From: Demequina phytophila
Lineage (GTDB): Bacteria; Actinomycetota; Actinomycetes; Actinomycetales; Demequinaceae
Direction of reading: 5' to 3'
DNA length: 64,000 nucleotides
Assembly: GCF_000971135.1 (NCBI RefSeq)
Contig: NZ_BBLW01000006.1
Span: 62,001-126,000, forward strand
Positions 27,912 through 36,215 of this stretch are shown piece by piece. A model generated the notes under the pieces. It worked only from the letters and a program-made list of their open reading frames with translations. It was not told where the DNA came from and did not search any database. How positions within the stretch are numbered: the stretch's first letter is position 1; each line of letters opens with the position of its first letter. The position numbers were made by a program, and so were the translations under genes.

Positions 27912-27986
27912 CGGGTGAATCACCCGTGACGCGCATCAATGTCGCAGGTATGGTTGCACTGCGTCACGATTCGGATGAACGTGACG
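27912..27986. promoter_or_regulatory. Dyad sites between divergent wzy-like and wzx-like genes
   Basis: The 180-base divergent spacer holds a 15-base palindrome (7-bp arms around one base, 27912-27926). It also holds three copies of CGTGACG or its complement (27925-27931, 27962-27968, 27980-27986), the last two forming an inverted repeat with 11 bases between. They look like operators controlling both directions of set 2; no regulator gene is adjacent. Confidence 0.4.
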
Positions 27987-28011
27987 TTCTAGCAACCGGA
28001 CGGATGCGCGG

Positions 28012-29211
28012 ATGAGACGACAGTTCGTCACACTCCTGGGGGCGCGCGGGACGGCCGGCCTGGCACAGGCCGCGGTACTCGTGCTGGTCGCCCGGTGGAT
28101 GCACGTCGCCGACTACGGCGCGCTCATGGGCTGGGCGGGCGCGCTGCTGGTCGCGGCCACCGTCGCGGACCTGGGCGTGAGCGGGTACGTGCTGGTGCAG
28201 CTGCCCAAGGGGCGGCTCGACACGGTGCGGCGGGCGCTGAGGCTCAATACGGTGACTTCTCTCTTGGGTGGCGTGCTGTTCGCTTTGCTTGGCGTCTTTC
28301 TTGCGCCCGCCGGGCTGGCTGCCGCTTTTGCCGTGCTCGCCGTGGCCGCGTTCCTCGAGAAGAACACCGAGACGCTCACGTACGTGCGCATCGCGCAGGG
28401 CGACAAGGTGATCCCTGCGGTGTCGATCCTGCTGCGGCGGCTGCTCAACCTGGCGCTGACGCCGCTGCTGTACTTCGTGTTCGGGGTGCCCGCCGCGCTG
28501 GCCTATGCGCTCGGGTACGCGATCGCGTGCGCCATCGCGCAGGTCCACGCGCGCCGGCCGGTGCGCCGGTCCATCCCCGCGGGCGAGCTCGAGGGGACGT
28601 GGGCGGTGCTGCGGCACTCGCTGCGCATCATGGTGGAGCTCGCGGCGGGCGGGGCGCGGACGCTGGACACGGCGGTGGTCGGGTTCGTGGCCGGTGGGGC
28701 GGCGGCGGGTGCGTACGCGGCGGGTACGAGGCTGGCCAACCCCTTTGTCATAGTCGCCGGGACGCTGTCGAACGTGCTGATGCCGCACGTGTCGTTGGCG
28801 GATCACGAGGCGTCGCGGCGTATTGCCCGGAGGCTCGCGCTGGCGACCGTAGTGCTGGGGGCCGTGGTGATCCCGGTGGCGTGGCTGATCTCGCCGCTGC
28901 TGCCGTGGCTGCTGGGACCCGGATACGAGGAGTCGCAGCAGGTGTTCGCGTGGGCGCTCCCGGCGATCTTCTTCGTGGGGATGTCGACGGCCTTTGCCGG
29001 CTACCTGCAGGCGCTGGGCCGGTCGGGCTTCGTGGCGGTCGCGGCGGGGGTCAACGCGCCGGTGCTGCTGGGGGCCGTCGCCCTCGGTGCGTCCCTGGGG
29101 GGCGCCGCGGGGGCCGCCCTGGGGCTGTGCGCATCGTCCGCGCTGTACGTGGTGGTGCTGGGGGTGAGGTCGCTGGTGGCGACACGGGCGCCGGAGACTG
29201 TTTCTAGTTGA
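28012..29211 (+). CDS. Wzx-type polysaccharide flippase, set 2
   Basis: 399 residues, hydrophobic over its whole length, with the N-terminal ARGTAGLAQAAVLVLVARWM segment and the MHVADYGALMGWAG loop typical of MOP-family flippases. It is shorter than the 490-residue flippase at 3.2 kb and appears to be a compact variant with about 12 helices. ATG at 28012 lacks a strong ribosome site. Likely exports the second polymer's lipid-linked repeat unit. Confidence 0.8.
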   Translation: MRRQFVTLLGARGTAGLAQAAVLVLVARWMHVADYGALMGWAGALLVAATVADLGVSGYVLVQLPKGRLDTVRRALRLNTVTSLLGGVLFALLGVFLAPAGLAAAFAVLAVAAFLEKNTETLTYVRIAQGDKVIPAVSILLRRLLNLALTPLLYFVFGVPAALAYALGYAIACAIAQVHARRPVRRSIPAGELEGTWAVLRHSLRIMVELAAGGARTLDTAVVGFVAGGAAAGAYAAGTRLANPFVIVAGTLSNVLMPHVSLADHEASRRIARRLALATVVLGAVVIPVAWLISPLLPWLLGPGYEESQQVFAWALPAIFFVGMSTAFAGYLQALGRSGFVAVAAGVNAPVLLGAVALGASLGGAAGAALGLCASSALYVVVLGVRSLVATRAPETVSS

Positions 29212-29223
29212 CCCCCCGACCGC

Positions 29224-29318
29224 TCTCCACACGGATTCTGCAACTGCACCCCTTCTGGTCGGGCGATGCGGCGGGAGTTGCAGGTGGATCCCGGCTGAGC
29301 CGTGATTCTGTGTGGAGA
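29224..29318 (+). repeat. 95-bp inverted-repeat element, copy A
   Basis: Nested arms TCCACAC ... GTGTGGA (29226-29232, 29310-29316) enclose CTGCAACT ... AGTTGCAG (29238-29245, 29276-29283), the inner arms being 30 bases apart. The same arms and the same 30-base spacing occur at 49531-49626 in mirror orientation. It lies between the flippase and the phosphatase gene. Confidence 0.7.
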
Positions 29319-29368
29319 CTGGCACGGGGGCCCATGTGGAGAAGGGCGTGCGCCGCTATCCTCGGGCC

Positions 29369-29911
29369 ATGACCACCGTCCTGACCGTGTGCACCGGCAA
29401 CATCTGCCGCTCGCCCGCCGCGGAGCTGCTGCTCGCGCGCGCCCTGGGCGACCTGGCGACGGTCTCGAGCGCGGGGACGCACGCGCTGGTGGGCCACGGG
29501 GTGCCCGGCGAGATGCTCCACGAGCTCTCCACCGACGGCATCGACGGCTCGCAGCACGCGGGCCGGCTCCTCACGGAGCGGATCATGAACTCCTCGGACC
29601 TCATCATCACGATGACCGCCGAGCACCGCCAGCTCGCCGTCCGCACCGGGCCGGCCGCGCTCAAGCGGACCTTCACGCTCGCGGAGCTCGCGGCCGCCGC
29701 CGGCACCGGAGCGGTGCTCGAGGGCGACACCCCGGCGGAGCGGCTCGCGGACATCCCGCGGTCGATCGCCGCGCACCGTCACGTGCTCGCCGGCTACGAG
29801 CTCGACGACGTCCCCGACCCCTACCGCCGCTCGCAGCAGACGTACCACGACGTCTACGACCTCATCCGCGGCGGCGTCGCCGAGTTCGCCGACTGGGTCT
29901 ACGAGGGCTGA
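29369..29911 (+). CDS. Low-molecular-weight protein tyrosine phosphatase (Wzb-like)
   Basis: 180 residues. The P-loop VCTGNICRS (C8 to R14, CX5R) is at the N-terminus and the general-acid DPYRRS loop near the C-terminus, so the catalytic set is complete. Such phosphatases remove phosphate from the tyrosine tail of BY-kinases, cycling polymerisation on and off; two candidate substrates are encoded in this window. ATG at 29369 is chosen because the fold starts there, although the frame is open to 29312. Convergent with the next gene, one base apart. Confidence 0.88.
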   Translation: MTTVLTVCTGNICRSPAAELLLARALGDLATVSSAGTHALVGHGVPGEMLHELSTDGIDGSQHAGRLLTERIMNSSDLIITMTAEHRQLAVRTGPAALKRTFTLAELAAAAGTGAVLEGDTPAERLADIPRSIAAHRHVLAGYELDDVPDPYRRSQQTYHDVYDLIRGGVAEFADWVYEG

Positions 29912-31039
29912 TCAGGCCGCGGGCTGGGGCGCGCCCGTCTGGGGCGTCGCGACCATGTCCTCGACCTGCTGCGCGGCGTGCTCCCACGTCCACCGTTCCC
30001 GCGCGTACTCGCACAGGGACGCGGCGGCGCCCCCGGCATCGTCCCTCGCGGCGCTGCTGAGGCCCTCGGCGAGCTTGTCGACGTCCTGCGGGTAGGTGCG
30101 GGCGACGCCGTCGTGCTCGGCCTCGAGCATCGCGACCACCCGGTCGCTGGTGACCACGCCGAGGCCCGCGGAGGCGGCCTCGGAGACGGCGATGCCGAAG
30201 GACTCGTCGTCGGAGGCGAGGATGAAGACGCGGTGCGTGCGCAGCAGCTCGCGGCGCTGATCCTCCTCGACGGTGCCGACGAAGGTGACGTGGTCGGCGA
30301 TGCCGAGCTCCGCCGCGAGCGCCTGCGGGTCGTACGGCAGCCCGGGCTCGATGGGGCCGCCGACCGTCATGTCGTGCCCGCGGTCCTTGAGGCCGCTGGC
30401 CGCGTAGGCGCGCAGCGCGAGGTCGAGGCGCTTCTTGGGCGCGACGCGGGACAGGAACAGCACGCCGCGGCGCTCCTTCCAGGGCGTGTCGATGAGGTGG
30501 AGCGCCGGGTCGACACCCAGCACCATGGTGTCGGTGCGGGTGTAGCCGCGCTCGCGCAGGTAGCCCTCGTCGCGCCGGGAGTCGGAGACCACCACGTGCG
30601 CGTGCTTGAGCGTGGGCCCGAGCATCACCTTGTCCCACACGGCGTTCATCGCGGGGTGGCGCGGGTGGTGGTCGGGGGTCCACACGCCGTGCGGCGCCGC
30701 GAGGAACGGCACACCCTGACGGCGCGCCTCCCGCATCCCGAACACCGAGGCGAAGCTGTACACGCCGTGGATGTGGACCAGGTCCGCGTTGCCCACGGCC
30801 TCCTTGATCGCTGCGTGAAGACCCCGCCCGTACGCCCACTGCCCCGGCCCCATCAGAGGGATGAGGGTGACGTCCGCGCCGGGGACCCGGCGGTCCTCGT
30901 CGGACTCGACCAGCAGGTCCGTCGCGACGACGCTCACCTCATGCCCCCGCGCCTTCTGCACGGGGACCAGCCCGCGCAGCAGCGTGGTCGGGCCGCCCAG
31001 CCGACGGCTGGTGCCTGGCGCGATGTGCAGGATCCTCAT
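29912..31039 (-). CDS. Family 4 glycosyltransferase
   Basis: 375 residues, GT-B fold: HIAPGTSRRLGGPTTLLRGL glycine loop, LVHIHGVYSF and APHGVWTP in the acceptor domain, LFLSRVAPKKRLDLAL at the linker and EX7E within DDESFGIAVSEAASAG. It probably adds a sugar to the set-2 repeat unit. ATG at 31039. The stop is immediately adjacent to the convergent phosphatase stop. It lies downstream of the glycosylphosphotransferase gene and may share its transcript. Confidence 0.85.
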   Translation of the reverse strand: MRILHIAPGTSRRLGGPTTLLRGLVPVQKARGHEVSVVATDLLVESDEDRRVPGADVTLIPLMGPGQWAYGRGLHAAIKEAVGNADLVHIHGVYSFASVFGMREARRQGVPFLAAPHGVWTPDHHPRHPAMNAVWDKVMLGPTLKHAHVVVSDSRRDEGYLRERGYTRTDTMVLGVDPALHLIDTPWKERRGVLFLSRVAPKKRLDLALRAYAASGLKDRGHDMTVGGPIEPGLPYDPQALAAELGIADHVTFVGTVEEDQRRELLRTHRVFILASDDESFGIAVSEAASAGLGVVTSDRVVAMLEAEHDGVARTYPQDVDKLAEGLSSAARDDAGGAAASLCEYARERWTWEHAAQQVEDMVATPQTGAPQPAA

Positions 31040-31101
31040 GTGTACCCCTCCTCAGCCCTCGCCCACCCCTCAGCCGGCGAGGCTCCTGTGTGATGTGCCT
31101 G

Positions 31102-32586
31102 CTAGTAGGCGCCCTTGCCCGCGACCACGGCCCAGACGGTCCTGAGCAGGATCACGGCGTCCAGGCCGAGCGTCCAGTTGTGCGTGTAGTGCAGATCCAG
31201 CCGCACGCTCTCCTCCCAGGAGAGGTCGGAGCGGCCGCTCACCTGCCACAGGCCGGTGATGCCGGGACGGACCAGCTGGCGGCGGAACACGTCCGCGTCC
31301 CACAGCTCGGTCTCGGAGGGCAGCGGCGGGCGCGGGCCCACCAGCGACATGTCGCCCTTGAGGACGTTGAACAGCTGCGGGAGCTCGTCGAGCGAGTAGC
31401 GGCGGATGATCTTGCCGACCGGCGTGATGCGGGGATCGTCGCGCCGCTTTCCCAGGACCCCGTTGCCGTCATCCTGCGCGAGCGCCTCGGCGCGGCGCGC
31501 GTCCGCGTCCATGTACATGGAGCGGAACTTGAGCATCTGGAACGGCTCGTGGTCGAGCCCCACGCGCTGCTGCTTGTAGAGGACGGGGCCCTTGCTGGTC
31601 ACCTTCACCGCGATGGCGATGGCGAGCATGGGGAGGGCGAGCAGGAGGACGATGCCGGCCGCACCCACCTTGTCGGCGGCGTACTTGAGCGCGCGGCTGG
31701 GTCCCGAGAAGTGCGGAGGCTCGACGTGCATGAGCGGCAGGCCGGCGACCTGGCTCACCAGCACGCGGGGAGCCGCGACGTCCACCACGGTGGGCACCAC
31801 GATGAGGCCGATGCCCGTGTCCTCCACCGCCCACTCGAGCCGGCGGGCCTCCGCGAGCGACACGTCGTCGTTGCCCGCCAGCACGATGTACTCGGCGCCG
31901 GCGCGCTGGGCGGCGACCGCGGCATCGTCCACCGAACCCAGGACGGGGACGTCGGGGAGGTCCTCCGCGAGCGGGCCGACCGTCGGGTTGGAGCCCGTGG
32001 CCGTGCCGCGGGCACCCGAGAGGCAGACGCCGACGATGCTGTACGCGTGGTCGTAGTCGCCGTTGAGGCGCCGGACCATCTGCGCGACGGTGCGGCGCGG
32101 GCCCGCGATGATCACCGGCTGGCGCAGGCGGCCCGACTTGCGTTGCGTGTGCAACCACGCGCGCCACGCCCGGCGGTAGCCGAACAGGACGAGCGTGCCG
32201 ACGGGCAGCGCGAACAGCAGGTAGCCGCGGCTGAGCGCCCAGCCGCCGAAGAACCCCACGACCGCGACGATCGCGAACGTGCGCAGGCCGGCGGCGAGGA
32301 CGCGCTGATACTCGTCGGGGCCGGAGCCGATGATGCGGATGTCACGCGACCGGGTCCAGCCGAGCTCGAGGATCCACAGCACCGAGATGCCGATGGTCGC
32401 CCAGATGTACGCCGGCGCCGCGGGACCCATGAGCGGGATGAACGGCTCCCACCCGAAGCGGAGACCGTGCGCGATCACCATGGTCATCGCGACCACGAAC
32501 GCATCCGTGAGCGCGATGCGGCGTTGGACGCTGCGCTGCCACTGCCTGGAGCGCTGCCCCACCGGCGCGGTTGCCGCTAGCACCAT
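31102..32586 (-). CDS. Polyprenyl glycosylphosphotransferase, set 2
   Basis: 494 residues, exactly the length of the set-1 enzyme and similar throughout. Four N-terminal helices (from TDAFVVAMTMVIAHGLRFGW), a middle Rossmann-like domain and the sugar transferase domain with SKGPVLYKQQRVGLDH, MLKFRSMYMD, RRYSLDELPQLFNVLKGDMS and GITGLWQVSGRSD are visible. It starts the second lipid-linked repeat unit. ATG at 32586 follows GGGGGGA at six bases. Confidence 0.92.
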   Translation of the reverse strand: MVLAATAPVGQRSRQWQRSVQRRIALTDAFVVAMTMVIAHGLRFGWEPFIPLMGPAAPAYIWATIGISVLWILELGWTRSRDIRIIGSGPDEYQRVLAAGLRTFAIVAVVGFFGGWALSRGYLLFALPVGTLVLFGYRRAWRAWLHTQRKSGRLRQPVIIAGPRRTVAQMVRRLNGDYDHAYSIVGVCLSGARGTATGSNPTVGPLAEDLPDVPVLGSVDDAAVAAQRAGAEYIVLAGNDDVSLAEARRLEWAVEDTGIGLIVVPTVVDVAAPRVLVSQVAGLPLMHVEPPHFSGPSRALKYAADKVGAAGIVLLLALPMLAIAIAVKVTSKGPVLYKQQRVGLDHEPFQMLKFRSMYMDADARRAEALAQDDGNGVLGKRRDDPRITPVGKIIRRYSLDELPQLFNVLKGDMSLVGPRPPLPSETELWDADVFRRQLVRPGITGLWQVSGRSDLSWEESVRLDLHYTHNWTLGLDAVILLRTVWAVVAGKGAY

Positions 32587-32624
32587 AGGTTGTCCCCCCG
32601 GTCAGCCCTTGTGCGTTGTGGTGG

Positions 32625-32984
32625 CTACTGCGCGTCCTCGGGCTCGTTGCGCCGAGCCGCGACGATCACGGTGGTGGCGCCCGCGAGGAGCAGCACGCCC
32701 GCCCCGAGAGCCATGGTGGTGCCGGCGAAACCGGTGGCCGAGAGGAGCTCGGCCTCGGTGGTGACGGTGCCCGTCTTCTCGGGCGTGCGCGTGTTCTCGA
32801 CCACGACGGTGCCCGTCTTGGGCGGCGTGGTCTTCGTCGGGGTGCTCGTGGTCTCCGACGGTGTCGGGCGCGGCGGGATGGTCCCGCTGTCCGGACTCGG
32901 TGCGATGTATGCGAAAGCGGCGGCCGGGGTCAGGGTGATCCCGCCTGCCAGAACTGCGATTGCGATGGTGCGACGGATGTTCAC
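32625..32984 (-). CDS. Small secreted surface protein with LSATG/TM tail, set 2
   Basis: 119 residues: signal peptide ending AAAFA, then a Pro/Thr-rich stalk (PTPSETTSTPTKTTPPKTG), then ELLSATGFAGTT, a hydrophobic helix and ARRNEPEDAQ. The C-terminal layout equals that of the protein at 20.3 kb, with LSATG at the sortase-motif position. The stalk lacks any folded domain, so it may serve as a wall anchor. GTG at 32984 follows GGGGGAA. It precedes the second glycosylphosphotransferase in the leftward direction. Confidence 0.7.
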   Translation of the reverse strand: MNIRRTIAIAVLAGGITLTPAAAFAYIAPSPDSGTIPPRPTPSETTSTPTKTTPPKTGTVVVENTRTPEKTGTVTTEAELLSATGFAGTTMALGAGVLLLAGATTVIVAARRNEPEDAQ

Positions 32985-33178
32985 GTCACTTCCCCCTCAT
33001 GCCCTCAGCGAGCACGGCCCCCCGGCTGGCTCGGTTTCGACAGTAGCACCGCGTGTCCGGTTTGTCCGCTGTTTTCTGTTCGTCCGGATGGGGATTCGCG
33101 GGATTCTTGCGCCGGGGGTCCGTGGGGTGGTGCGGGCCGTGCGGCTGGGGTGGGATCGGGGCGGGCCGCCTCCATCGA

Positions 33179-33232
33179 GTTGATCGGATCGCGCAGATCT
33201 TCGGCGCGTTTTGTGCGCGGGTGTATCACCGG
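33179..33232 (+). repeat. 54-bp dyad repeat, copy 1
   Basis: Fits the geometry TGAT-8-GCAG-16-CTGC-8-ATCA, with GTGC in place of CTGC, two bases before and CCGG after. Lies between the small surface protein and the DUF559 gene, 60 bases from copy 2 in the same orientation. Confidence 0.8.
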
Positions 33233-33292
33233 AGCTGATGAGCGCCGTGCGGCTCGCATGGGGCGCCGCGCCGAGCGCGCCGGCCTCGGCAA

Positions 33293-33346
33293 CCTGATCC
33301 GATCGAGCAGATCCGAGGCCTGTTTTCTGCGCTGGCGTATCAACGG
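33293..33346 (+). repeat. 54-bp dyad repeat, copy 2
   Basis: Exact fit to TGAT-8-GCAG-16-CTGC-8-ATCA followed by ACGG. It ends 25 bases before the stop codon of the DUF559 gene. Confidence 0.85.
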
Positions 33347-33371
33347 CAGCTCGGTGCCTCGAGGGCCGAGC

Positions 33372-34313
33372 TCACGCCGCAGGAAGCCGCGCCGCGATCG
33401 TCTCCGCGAGCATCCGCCGACACCACTCCGGCCGGTCCCGCAGCTCCTTGAAGGAGAACCTCACCGGGAGCCAGCCGATCGAGGCGAACTCGGTGTTCCG
33501 CTCGCGATCGCGCGCGACGGCCTCGGGGCTGGTGTGGTCGGCATCGCCGTCGCATTCGAGGTCGATCCTCGCGGCACGGTGGATCCCGTCCGGCCTCCGC
33601 CGCCGGCCCTGCACCACCATCGGGACCTGCCACTCGAGTTCGGCGAACTCCTCGCCGGTGAACACCTCGCGCTTGGCCATGACCTCGGTGGGCGAATGCG
33701 CGCCGGCAAGGAACTCGCCCATGATGGCGTCGAACTCGGCGCGATCGGGCAGTCGCCTGCGTTCCTTGGCCGCGCGGATCAGTGCGCGCGGGCGCACGAT
33801 GTTGAGCCAAAGCGCCTCGTAGAGGATCGACTTGCGGCGCTCGGGTGGCGCACAGGCCCACGCATCGAGGAGCGCGATCGCCGCCGGGGCGCACTTCGCC
33901 ACCTTGCCCCACCGCGGGACGGTCGGCAGCGTGGTCCTCCTGAGGTGCACCCACGCGGGCACGTGCGCGCTCCATTCGAGCGGCCCGATGCAGCACACGT
34001 CCTCAGGCGCCGGATAGCGGGCGTCGAACAGGTGGAGCGCGGACTCCCCCGTGATCAGCACCTTGCGCTTGGTCCACACCCAGACCGCCTCGCAGCGCAT
34101 GGCGTGATCGTCGTTCAGGTTCGCGTGCACGTACACACCAGGGAGCAACGCCACCAGGAGGCCCTCACGCGTCGCGAGCTCGAGCCCGTAGCGCCCGATC
34201 TCCTTGATGAGATCCCCGCGCCGCACCGCGCGCTCTCGAAATCGCGAGGGCTCCCCGCCGATGCGGGCGAGCAGCACGTCGATCTTGCGCTGCACCTTCG
34301 CCGATCGCCCCAT
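33372..34313 (-). CDS. DUF559 (Vsr-like fold) putative nuclease with AbiEi-like N-terminus
   Basis: 313 residues. The N-terminal part (RRGDLIKEIGRYGLELATREG ... LLPGVYV) resembles the AbiEi-type winged-helix domain often fused to DUF559 in Actinobacteria. The C-terminal part has DLECDGDADH, VARDRERNTEFASIGW and LPVRFSFKELRDRP, the restriction-endonuclease-like core of DUF559, with candidate catalytic Asp/Glu in LECDGD. No toxin partner is adjacent. Copies of the 54-bp repeat lie 25 bases after its stop and 143 bases before its start. Role as a DNA-acting enzyme is inferred from fold only. Confidence 0.65.
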   Translation of the reverse strand: MGRSAKVQRKIDVLLARIGGEPSRFRERAVRRGDLIKEIGRYGLELATREGLLVALLPGVYVHANLNDDHAMRCEAVWVWTKRKVLITGESALHLFDARYPAPEDVCCIGPLEWSAHVPAWVHLRRTTLPTVPRWGKVAKCAPAAIALLDAWACAPPERRKSILYEALWLNIVRPRALIRAAKERRRLPDRAEFDAIMGEFLAGAHSPTEVMAKREVFTGEEFAELEWQVPMVVQGRRRRPDGIHRAARIDLECDGDADHTSPEAVARDRERNTEFASIGWLPVRFSFKELRDRPEWCRRMLAETIAARLPAA

Positions 34314-34456
34314 GCAGGAATGGTGAGGCGCGGTGGGACCTCGGTGAAGGCGCGGTCGCGGATCTGTGGAGAACGCGGGTGGGCGCTGCGTCCGGGGACG
34401 CGGGCCGCGGGCTGCGACGCACGAGCCGCACGAGCCGCACGAGCCACCCCTGCCAA

Positions 34457-34510
34457 GTTGATCCGATCGTGCAGATCCGGGGCCGCTTCTCTGCGCCGGT
34501 GTATCAGCGG
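34457..34510 (+). repeat. 54-bp dyad repeat, copy 3
   Basis: Exact fit to TGAT-8-GCAG-16-CTGC-8-ATCA with GCGG after it. It lies upstream of the DUF559 gene, in the same orientation as copies 1 and 2. Confidence 0.85.
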
Positions 34511-34538
34511 GAGGTCGAGCGCCCGGACGGCGGACCCA

Positions 34539-35015
34539 CTACTCGGCCGCCACCACCGCACCTTCGAAGAGCTCCGAGCACGCCCGCATGCCCGAATCCG
34601 AGCCGTCCGGCAGCGGGTCCGCCTCGACGCACGCCACGGCGCCGATGGTGAACTCCGGATCCAGGATGTTCGCCCGGTGGCCCGCGGATCCCATCCACAG
34701 CTCCACCACCGCCTCGGCGCTCACGTCCGTGCGCGAGAGGTTCTCCCCCGCCTTGGCGCCCTCGTGGCAGGTGGAGACCAGGACGTCGTGCTCGAGGTCG
34801 GCATCACCCGCGAACGGCTCCGCGCGCTCCGCGGCCTTCTGGGCCAGGCACTCGTTCCACTTCAGCGGCTCGAGCTTCGCCTCCACCCGGGCGTCGTTCG
34901 CGATGTCGAAGAGGGACCGCGCGAGCTCGTCGGGCGGCGTGGGACCCGCGGAGCAGCCCGCCAGCACGGCCGCCCCGATCGCAAGCGAGGGCAACACGCG
35001 AGCCAGCCCACGCAT
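34539..35015 (-). CDS. CAP-domain lipoprotein
   Basis: 158 residues. A lipoprotein signal with lipobox LAGC (Cys21) precedes a CAP/SCP domain: ELARSLFDIANDARVEAKL with the N-terminal helix, KWNECLAQKA, GENLS, and the AEAVVELWMGSAGHRANIL signature, where the His belongs to the CAP cavity. Extracytoplasmic CAP proteins of bacteria have no settled activity. ATG at 35015 lies two bases after the stop of the upstream YdcF-like gene, so the two are co-translated; a longer frame reading to 35141 is rejected. Confidence 0.8.
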   Translation of the reverse strand: MRGLARVLPSLAIGAAVLAGCSAGPTPPDELARSLFDIANDARVEAKLEPLKWNECLAQKAAERAEPFAGDADLEHDVLVSTCHEGAKAGENLSRTDVSAEAVVELWMGSAGHRANILDPEFTIGAVACVEADPLPDGSDSGMRACSELFEGAVVAAE

Positions 35016-35017
35016 CG

Positions 35018-35566
35018 TCAACAGCCGTCCTCGAGCCACACCTTCACGAACGCCGCGCTCTGATACGCGTAGTGATACGCCCAGTACCAGGGGTCCAGGT
35101 GCTCGCCGGAGCTCAGGTACGCGATGTCGCCGTCCCAGCATCGTTCCATGATGACCCGAGTGCGCGTGAGGTGCGGCGTGGTGGTGATGACGGCCACCGA
35201 CTCCCAGCCCTCCTGGTCCACCAGCGAGCGGAGCCAGCGCGCCTCGCCGCGCGTGGTGAACGGGTCGGGCTCGGAGCAGAAGACCTCATACCGCTGAGCC
35301 GAGTCGCACGCGGCGGCGGCCTCGTGCCACTTCCCTCGCTCCTCGTCGTCCTCGCCCAGCGAAACGACCATGGTGTCGGTGAGTCCGTCGGCGATCATCT
35401 GCTCGGCGAGCTCCATCCGGGTGTCCGTGGGCGGCCCGATGACGTAGACGGCGTCGACGGCGCGCGGTTCGTCATGCGCGGGGAACACGTACAGCGGCAG
35501 CCCGATCAGAACCACGAGGCCTGCGAGCGCCGCCGCCAGGATGAGGAGCCGTTTCACGTGCGGCAC
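35018..35566 (-). CDS. YdcF/SanA-like (DUF218) membrane protein, copy 1
   Basis: 182 residues: one N-terminal membrane helix (LLILAAALAGLVVLIGLPLYV) and an extracytoplasmic domain with AVDAVYVIGPP, MVVSLGED, FTTRGEARWL and VAVITTTPHLTRTRVIM, the DUF218 order of motifs. The DUF218 family (SanA, ElyC, YdcF) is tied to envelope integrity. It ends in Cys, and its tandem neighbour upstream has the same length and plan. Translationally linked to the CAP lipoprotein gene. Confidence 0.75.
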   Translation of the reverse strand: MPHVKRLLILAAALAGLVVLIGLPLYVFPAHDEPRAVDAVYVIGPPTDTRMELAEQMIADGLTDTMVVSLGEDDEERGKWHEAAAACDSAQRYEVFCSEPDPFTTRGEARWLRSLVDQEGWESVAVITTTPHLTRTRVIMERCWDGDIAYLSSGEHLDPWYWAYHYAYQSAAFVKVWLEDGC

Positions 35567-35622
35567 CCTAGCGCGGCCAGGTTGCGGCGAGGTGACGGGC
35601 GTCTCTCAGGGGGACGATGCCC

Positions 35623-36171
35623 CTAGCAGCCCCGCTCCACCGCCACCTTCGCGAAGGCGGCGGTCTGGTAGAGGTACTGCTGGACCCAGAGCTCGAACCA
35701 GAGCGGCTCGCCGGACTCGAAGTACGCGATGTCGCCGTCCCAGCAGCGGCCCATGATCACGCGCGTGCGGGAGATGTGCGGGGCCACGGTGATGACGCCC
35801 ACGGACTCCCAGCCGTGCTCCTCCTGGAGATCGCGCAGCCAGCGGGCCTCGCCGCGCGTGGTGAAGGGGTCGGGGGTGCCGCAGATGATCGTGTAGTCCT
35901 GCGGGCTCTCGCACGCCTCGACGGCCTGCGGCACCCACGCGCGCTCCGCGGGGTCCTCGCTGATGGAGACCACCACGGTGTCGGTGAGGCCGTCCGCGAC
36001 CATCTGCTCGGCGAGGTCCATGCGCATGTTCATCGGCGAGCCGAGGACGTAGACGGCGTCGACCGCGCGGGGCTCGTCGTGGGCGGGGTAGACATAGAGC
36101 GGCAGGCCTACCAGCACGAACGCCGCCACCGCCGCGACCAGCGCGAGCAGCACCTTCCCCAGCCTCCCCAT
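35623..36171 (-). CDS. YdcF/SanA-like (DUF218) membrane protein, copy 2
   Basis: 182 residues, tandem duplicate of the next gene with shared PLYVYPAHDEPRAVDAVYV, DPFTTRGEARWLRDL and SRTRVIMGRCWDGDIAYF. It also ends in Cys. The ATG at 36171 lies in the centre of a perfect 14-base palindrome (36164-36177) and has no Shine-Dalgarno, so the start could be shielded in the mRNA or read leaderless. The frame is open far upstream through the Gfo gene, but that is an antisense-free artefact of high G+C. Confidence 0.75.
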   Translation of the reverse strand: MGRLGKVLLALVAAVAAFVLVGLPLYVYPAHDEPRAVDAVYVLGSPMNMRMDLAEQMVADGLTDTVVVSISEDPAERAWVPQAVEACESPQDYTIICGTPDPFTTRGEARWLRDLQEEHGWESVGVITVAPHISRTRVIMGRCWDGDIAYFESGEPLWFELWVQQYLYQTAAFAKVAVERGC

Positions 36172-36215
36172 GGGGAGAAGGTAACCCGCGGGCGCCGCCG
36201 GGCGGAATGGGCGGT

